The position numbers and the translations under genes are program-made. From Buddleja alternifolia (taxonomy: Eukaryota; Streptophyta; Magnoliopsida; Lamiales; Scrophulariaceae), in contig CM033400.1 in the NCBI GenBank assembly GCA_019426215.1, forward strand, positions 19,576,568 to 19,640,567: a stretch of 64,000 nt of DNA. Reading direction: 5' to 3'. The notes beneath the pieces are model-generated. The model was not told where the DNA came from and made no database searches. It was given only the letters and a program-made list of their open reading frames with translations. Positions 59,303 through 64,000 of this stretch are shown piece after piece (position 1 is the stretch's first letter; the number at the start of each line of letters is the position of its first letter).

Positions 59303-59330
59303 ATTATCCCCGGTAACGGCGACAAAAACT
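59303..59330 (-). promoter_or_regulatory. Primer-binding site of the gypsy element
   Basis: Plus-strand tccccggtaacggcgaca directly before the LTR is close to the complement of the tRNA-Asp-type PBS (tggcgccgttgccgggga) typical of Athila/Tat elements, with a few mismatches. Confidence 0.75.
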
Positions 59331-60623
59331 TGACACACAAAATCCTAGCAAGTGTACTAGGTCCTGCAAGTAATATAGTGGGTGTAAGTCCGGATTATCA
59401 TACCCTAGAGACAATTGTATTTAATTACTGAAATTACTGTGTTATCTAATTCTAAGTTAAATCAAGAGATAAAGATGTGAATTATGAATTAAAATACTAA
59501 ATAACAATTACCAACTAATGAGAGAAATCAACTTTGAATTAAATCAATGCGAAAAGTGATTAAGGCACATGATTCAACCAACTATTCAATTTGACTATGA
59601 TTCTATCATACCGGATTATTAGATTGATTAGGTTAAGGTGAAATTCCCTAAATTACTTATTATCCAATCTCTTGGTATAGCAATTCTATTTTCATTAACG
59701 ATTTCTATATCTCTAAATGAAATTCAAATTAATGAAAATGCTTTACAAAGATTCATGAAATTTCCTGTTTTCACAGAAAGCACACACAAGGAAATCGAAT
59801 CTATCTCTAGTCAATTTTACGTTGTGATGTTTAATACCTAGATGCATTCCTAGTTTATCTCCTCTCAGTCTCAAAACTAAGCACAAGTTCATATGATTGG
59901 TGATCAAGCAATCATAGGCATTAATAACAAGTATTAAACATATAACCCAAATCAAAATTAATCCGAAAAGTAAGATTCATAAATCAAAACTCTCAATTTG
60001 CCTTCACATGGTCTCAGTCAAAGGAAATTTTAAGTCATGCTTGTAAAGGAAAACCAATAATCTATCTTGAAGAACATGTTTAATGAAAACAATTCAAAAA
60101 GATGAATTTAAAACTCCCTAATACAAGTTTGTGATGAATCTTGCTTGAATTCTCCGTCTTCGTGGACAAAGATGGAGTATCTTCGCTTTCTTCTTCTTCC
60201 TAAAGCTTCTCCTAACCCTCTTGGAGTGTTTTCAAGTCTCACAATTCGCAAAAGTGGCAAAAGTCTTGAATTTTGACCTAATAGCGTATATTTATAGATG
60301 CTGAAATTAGCCCATAGTCGTGGCTAAAAAGTTGGTAGCCACGGCTAAAATCTGATGTTCACGTTTTACACGTTTCTTAGCCTTGGTAACTTCATATCTT
60401 CAAAGCACGACGGTTCCTTTATGATCACCGTGGCTAAGGTCCATTATAGCCATGGCTAAAGGTATATTTTGAGAAATTCTTTTATCTTTTCACTCATTTT
60501 TGCTCCAATTCACAAATAACCTATAGAAACACAACCAATTATAAAATCAAAGCAAATAAACTCAAAAATGCATCAAAATACAAGAAAAGAGGCGCCTAAA
60601 AGGCGTAAAATATGAGCTTATCA
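59331..60623 (-). repeat. 5' LTR of the gypsy element
   Basis: 1293 bp, matching 45562-46853 with scattered changes and small indels (for example a 12-base gap in the gcatatgtggtataaata segment, absent here). Confidence 0.92.
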
Positions 60624-60628
60624 TTATT

Positions 60629-61640
60629 TTCACTTTTATTTTATTTCAAAATTCCACTTTTGAAAATTCAACCCATAAAAAATGAGAAGGAATCTTCCAA
60701 GCAACCTACATGGTCGGTCTTTCTACATGAAATCTCCTCAATTTTCAATTCTCAATTCATATTCCCAATTCTACATTCTCTCACACCATCTATCACCCAA
60801 CCTTTCCCATCAACTTAGTTCTCTCAACCACTTTTATGCTCTCTCTCGCTCTCTCTCACTCTCTCTCTCATTCGTACCAATATATATATATATTGGTATG
60901 AATAAAATGACTTCAATTCTACTACATGTGTGTGTGTGTATATATATATATATCTACACAAGCAAATATAACTCTAAATAAATTTATTTGATCGATTAAT
61001 TTATTCGATGTGTTATATATATATATATATATTATGTTATCTTTTAAAATAACTATAAATTTGAAATAATTATGACATACGCTTATACCTCCAGATTTAG
61101 GGATAAAGAAACTTATTACCAAAATATATTTGAATTTTTTATTTTTGAAAAGAAAGTTATGTGGTCTGAACAATTCTTTCGAAAATTTTAAAACTAAGAA
61201 TGTGGAGAATTATTAGTAAATAATTATAACTACTTCATATTTCTCAATATACCTGACTATAATATTAGCTACAATTTATACATAATAGAAAGTACATGTA
61301 TACATATACATAAATATAACTAACTACAAATCATATTTAATTTATTTCAAATCAATACTACAATTTTTTATTCTACTTGTATCTCAAAAAAAAAAAAAAC
61401 AATTCATCCAAACATATTTTCATTCTTATCACATCTTTTCGTATAAAAATTCATACAAAATTATGTTTATCCAAACATATTTTCATTTTCACTTTATAAA
61501 TTAACAACCCAAAAACAATTTCATTCAAACATATTTTCATTTTTAACACAAAAACCAATAAAAATTTGAAAACTCATTTTTCTACAATTTTGAACTTGGA
61601 AATAAGAATTGGAAATGAAAACAATACCATACAAAGCCCT
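60629..61640. other. AT-rich insertion inside the outer arm of the inverted duplication
   Basis: No coding frame supported. It has CT and AT microsatellites, a perfect palindrome taccaatatatatatattggta at about 60877-60898, and repeated ccaaacatattttcatttt blocks (61405-61550). Its right end (gaaaacaataccatacaaagccc) looks like a MITE terminus; the left end before the gypsy LTR is a weak partner. Confidence 0.45.
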
Positions 61641-61674
61641 ATACTTTCTGAAATTCGTCATGGGTTGTTTGTGT

Positions 61675-63105
61675 GAGGGGTGGTCTTCGGTTAACCAAAC
61701 CGAAACCAAAACCGAATAGAAATGAAACAGTTCGATTCGGTTTTAACCGTAACCATTTCGTTTTTTTTTCCATTTAACTGAACGATGAATAGATTTTGGG
61801 CCAAAAAATTCCAGCAGCTATTTTTGAGCATTTGGGGTGTGAGTTTGTCCAATAACATGACATTAACATCTTAAAATTATGATTAATTATGCTTCTAAGC
61901 TACATTAATAAATTAGTCCTATGATTTACAAAATAAAAACAATGAAATAATCTAAGTTTAAGTTTAATTTCTTATCTAGGGTTTTAGCAGAGGAGTGAGG
62001 AGAGCCGAAGGGTGACGGCAGCTGCTGTGACGGTGACAGTGGCTGCTATGATGACCAGGGGCGACGACGAGGGGTGTAGAGTGAGAGAGAGTGATTGTGA
62101 CTGTGACTGTGATTGTGTCTGTGTCTGTGTGAGAGTAGAGAGAGACGAGAGGCAGAGAGTGAGTTTGTGATAGGGCCAGAGGGTTTTACACTTTTACTTA
62201 GATTAAGAAATCATAATTAAGTTGTAGCCCCAATATTATTTCGAAATTCCACATTAGCCTCCTATAAATAAAAATTAGGAAAAATTACAAAAAAACCCTT
62301 AAAAATATACTTTAACATCCAAAAAACCCATGATAATATTTATCAATCCAAAAAATCCACTTCATCAACTTTCATTCCAAAAAACCCAATATTTAGGGTT
62401 AACAAATTTATGAACTTAATTCCCCTAAGCCTTTTAAATTAAAAATTAATCAATTATAATTTTGCAATAAAATTTATTTATTTTAAAATTTTATATTGAT
62501 AATTGGTACTAATTATGATTTTAATTTTAAATTTTCAAAATTTTAGATCTTTTTAAATTTTTTAAAACATATATAAATAGATAAATACCATATCAAAATC
62601 AAAATAAATTATATACAAAAATTTTAAAAAATATAATAATACAAAATAAAATTCGTATTTTACGATTCATCAATTTGAAAGAATTCAAACAAAACGATTC
62701 CAATAAGAAAAAATTAGTGGTCAATTATTAACTTATAATAAATGTAGGGTAGTTTAGTCAAAAAGTTGTTATTCCTCACTTTTAAGGTTTTGGGAATGAA
62801 AAGTTTATAAAATGAGTTTTTGAGATAGAAAAATATTTTCACGGGTTTTTTGGAGACGAAAAATTATTTTCGGCGGTTTTTAGTAATTTTCCCTAAAAAT
62901 TATATATTATTTATAAACTCGTTCAGTTTTCGGTTCGGTTTGGTTAACCAAGCCCTAAAACCGAAATCGAAACCCAACCCCAAACCGAAATGCCCGAAAA
63001 ATAAAAACCGAAACCGAGCCGAAAAGGCTCGATTCGGTTTCGGTTCCAACTAAAATAGTCGGTTTCGGTTCGGTTCAGTCGATTAACCAAACCGTGAACA
63101 CCCCA
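61675..63105. mobile_element. Non-autonomous hAT-like element
   Basis: The left end ggggtggtcttcggttaaccaaaccg and the right end cgattaaccaaaccgtgaacacccc are imperfect inverted repeats of the AGGGGTGTTCA type. Flanks gtttgtgt and atttgtga fit a mutated 8-bp duplication; the inner arm of the inverted duplication (42290-42310) shows the empty site. The interior has GA/GT-rich sequence (61990-62160) and a nested inverted-repeat element. Confidence 0.72.
62277..62894. mobile_element. Inverted-repeat element nested in the hAT-like element
   Basis: The ends aggaaaaattac and gtaattttccct are inverted repeats extending about 110 bases inward (aaaaaaccc, atattt, aactttcatt blocks). Direct aaaaatt flanks both sides (62270-62276, 62895-62901). 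Same family as 33338-33490. Confidence 0.65.
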
Positions 63106-63974
63106 ATTTGTGAATGTTCTGCATTTATCACATTTATAAGGTCTCAGTTCTCTTTAGCAGAACTTTTGAGCTAAACTTCGAGGTTAGAGTTTATCCCATT
63201 CCATTTAACGCTTAAAACTATTCTACAAGTTTATTGTGCATGGAATATCTTGCTTTACAATGAATAGAGATAATATAATAACTTTTTCACTTGATGCTTT
63301 TAGCAGTGTCTTAAACCTTGAATAAATTAAGAATATGGTTTTAAGGTTTCATTGATTGTTTAGAGGCATAAATTTGTCCAGAGTATTATACTTGATTCTT
63401 CCACGCATTTGAATACAAAAGGAGATATGTCTGATGAATTTACTCTTAGAAATCCGAAACAAATCAGTGCTTTTGATAGTAGATCGATTTTCATGCATGT
63501 TTAATCACTGAATTCTGTAACATGACTGCTTTGGAGACTTTCTCTCATCTGATAATTAACAGCAAGAACCTGCTTGGTTTTAGCGTATCAATCGATAGAT
63601 CAAGTGAACCATTTTTACCATCGATTGTCGCTCTTCAATTTTCATATTATGGATATAATAAAAATAATCAGCCCCATGAAATTGTGCCAGATTAGTTACG
63701 AAGATAATCTAGTAACTTTCTCCATTGGCCACTATTAGTAGTGTTGGATTAATGTTAAATGCTTAATAATCTCTCTGGCCGATGGTACTGTATTTAAGTT
63801 TTCTTCCGTTTATGCTTTTATTGTATGTCTTGGTATTCATCTTCGATCTATAGCATTGTTAATTAAACCTGCCACTAAGTCTCGTGTCCTTAGTTTCAGT
63901 TACCTCCTTTCTCTTTTACAGTATTCATTGGCTAACTCATATTCTTCTGTCTTGTTCGATTGGGACTCTGTTAA
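63106..63974. repeat. Inverted duplication, outer arm distal part
   Basis: Reverse complement of 41357-42303 (CRM intron 3). Similarity ends at ttaagagactttt; the last 26 bases differ, perhaps another insertion starting at the window edge. Confidence 0.85.
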
Positions 63975-64000
63975 GAGACTTTTGTTAACTGTTAGCATAT

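Larger units (their letters stand above)
45562..60623 (-). mobile_element. Pol-less Ty3/gypsy element (Athila/Tat-like), TSD ttatt, with nested copia
   Basis: LTRs are 45562-46853 and 59331-60623, with perfect ttatt duplications at 45557-45561 and 60624-60628. The PBS next to the 59331 LTR reads, on the minus strand, cgccgttaccgggga, like the tRNA-Asp type of Athila/Tat elements. The polypurine tract complement (cacccccaaacttgag) follows the 46853 LTR. Only a gag-like ORF and a 3' tail remain; protease, RT and integrase are absent. A complete copia element is inserted at 49229-58256. Confidence 0.92.

Overview
The window is nuclear DNA of a flowering plant, probably a eudicot. It is AT-rich, its genes carry spliceosomal introns, and most of it is nested retrotransposons and small inverted-repeat DNA elements. 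One host gene looks functional: a CRM (CRS1/YhbY) domain RNA-binding protein on the minus strand (39140-45261). One large host gene is dead: a Sen1-like plus UvrD-like helicase with TPR repeats, minus strand, scattered over about 9.8-23.4 kb. No rRNA, functional tRNA, CRISPR array or prokaryotic feature was seen. The species cannot be named from sequence alone.

Layout. 1-9829: the 3' two thirds of a Ty1/copia Sirevirus with decayed integrase, RT and RNase H, an envelope-like gene with two frame-preserving introns, a polypurine tract and a 3' LTR. It has cut off the C-terminal end of the helicase gene. 9843-23395: helicase pseudogene, interrupted by a solo LTR (12307-13671, TSD atatc) and a young LTR element with nearly identical LTRs (17082-22201, TSD caaac), and capped by a truncated copia element (23395-27412). 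27.4-34.3 kb: intergenic debris comprising an inverted-repeat element with a duplicated end, a 5'-truncated LINE with a 12-bp TSD, a SINE-like unit, and a large foldback repeat carrying a MULE-type MITE. 34.3-38.6 kb: GC-richer hAT-like sequence split by a 3.1-kb solo LTR (TSD actat).

39.1-45.3 kb: the CRM gene, four coding exons, with transposons in its introns. 45562-60623: a pol-less Ty3/gypsy element (TSD ttatt) containing a nested copia element (49229-58256, TSD ctgct). 61.7-63.1 kb: a hAT-like element with a nested inverted-repeat element. 63.1-64 kb: the far end of an inverted duplication of CRM intron 3.

The most interesting observations are: (1) three hairpins in the 5' leader of the nested copia element, with a conserved loop and three unrelated but perfectly complementary stems, which looks like RNA structure kept by covariation; (2) an inverted copy of CRM intron 3 that begins at its splice donor, sits about 170 bp upstream of the same gene's start codon, and has been stretched across 18.5 kb by insertions; (3) a 15-bp self-complementarity between the LTR and the primer-binding position of the 17-22 kb element, suggesting self-priming; (4) the spliced envelope-like gene of the Sirevirus. 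All alignments, counts and splice predictions were made by eye.
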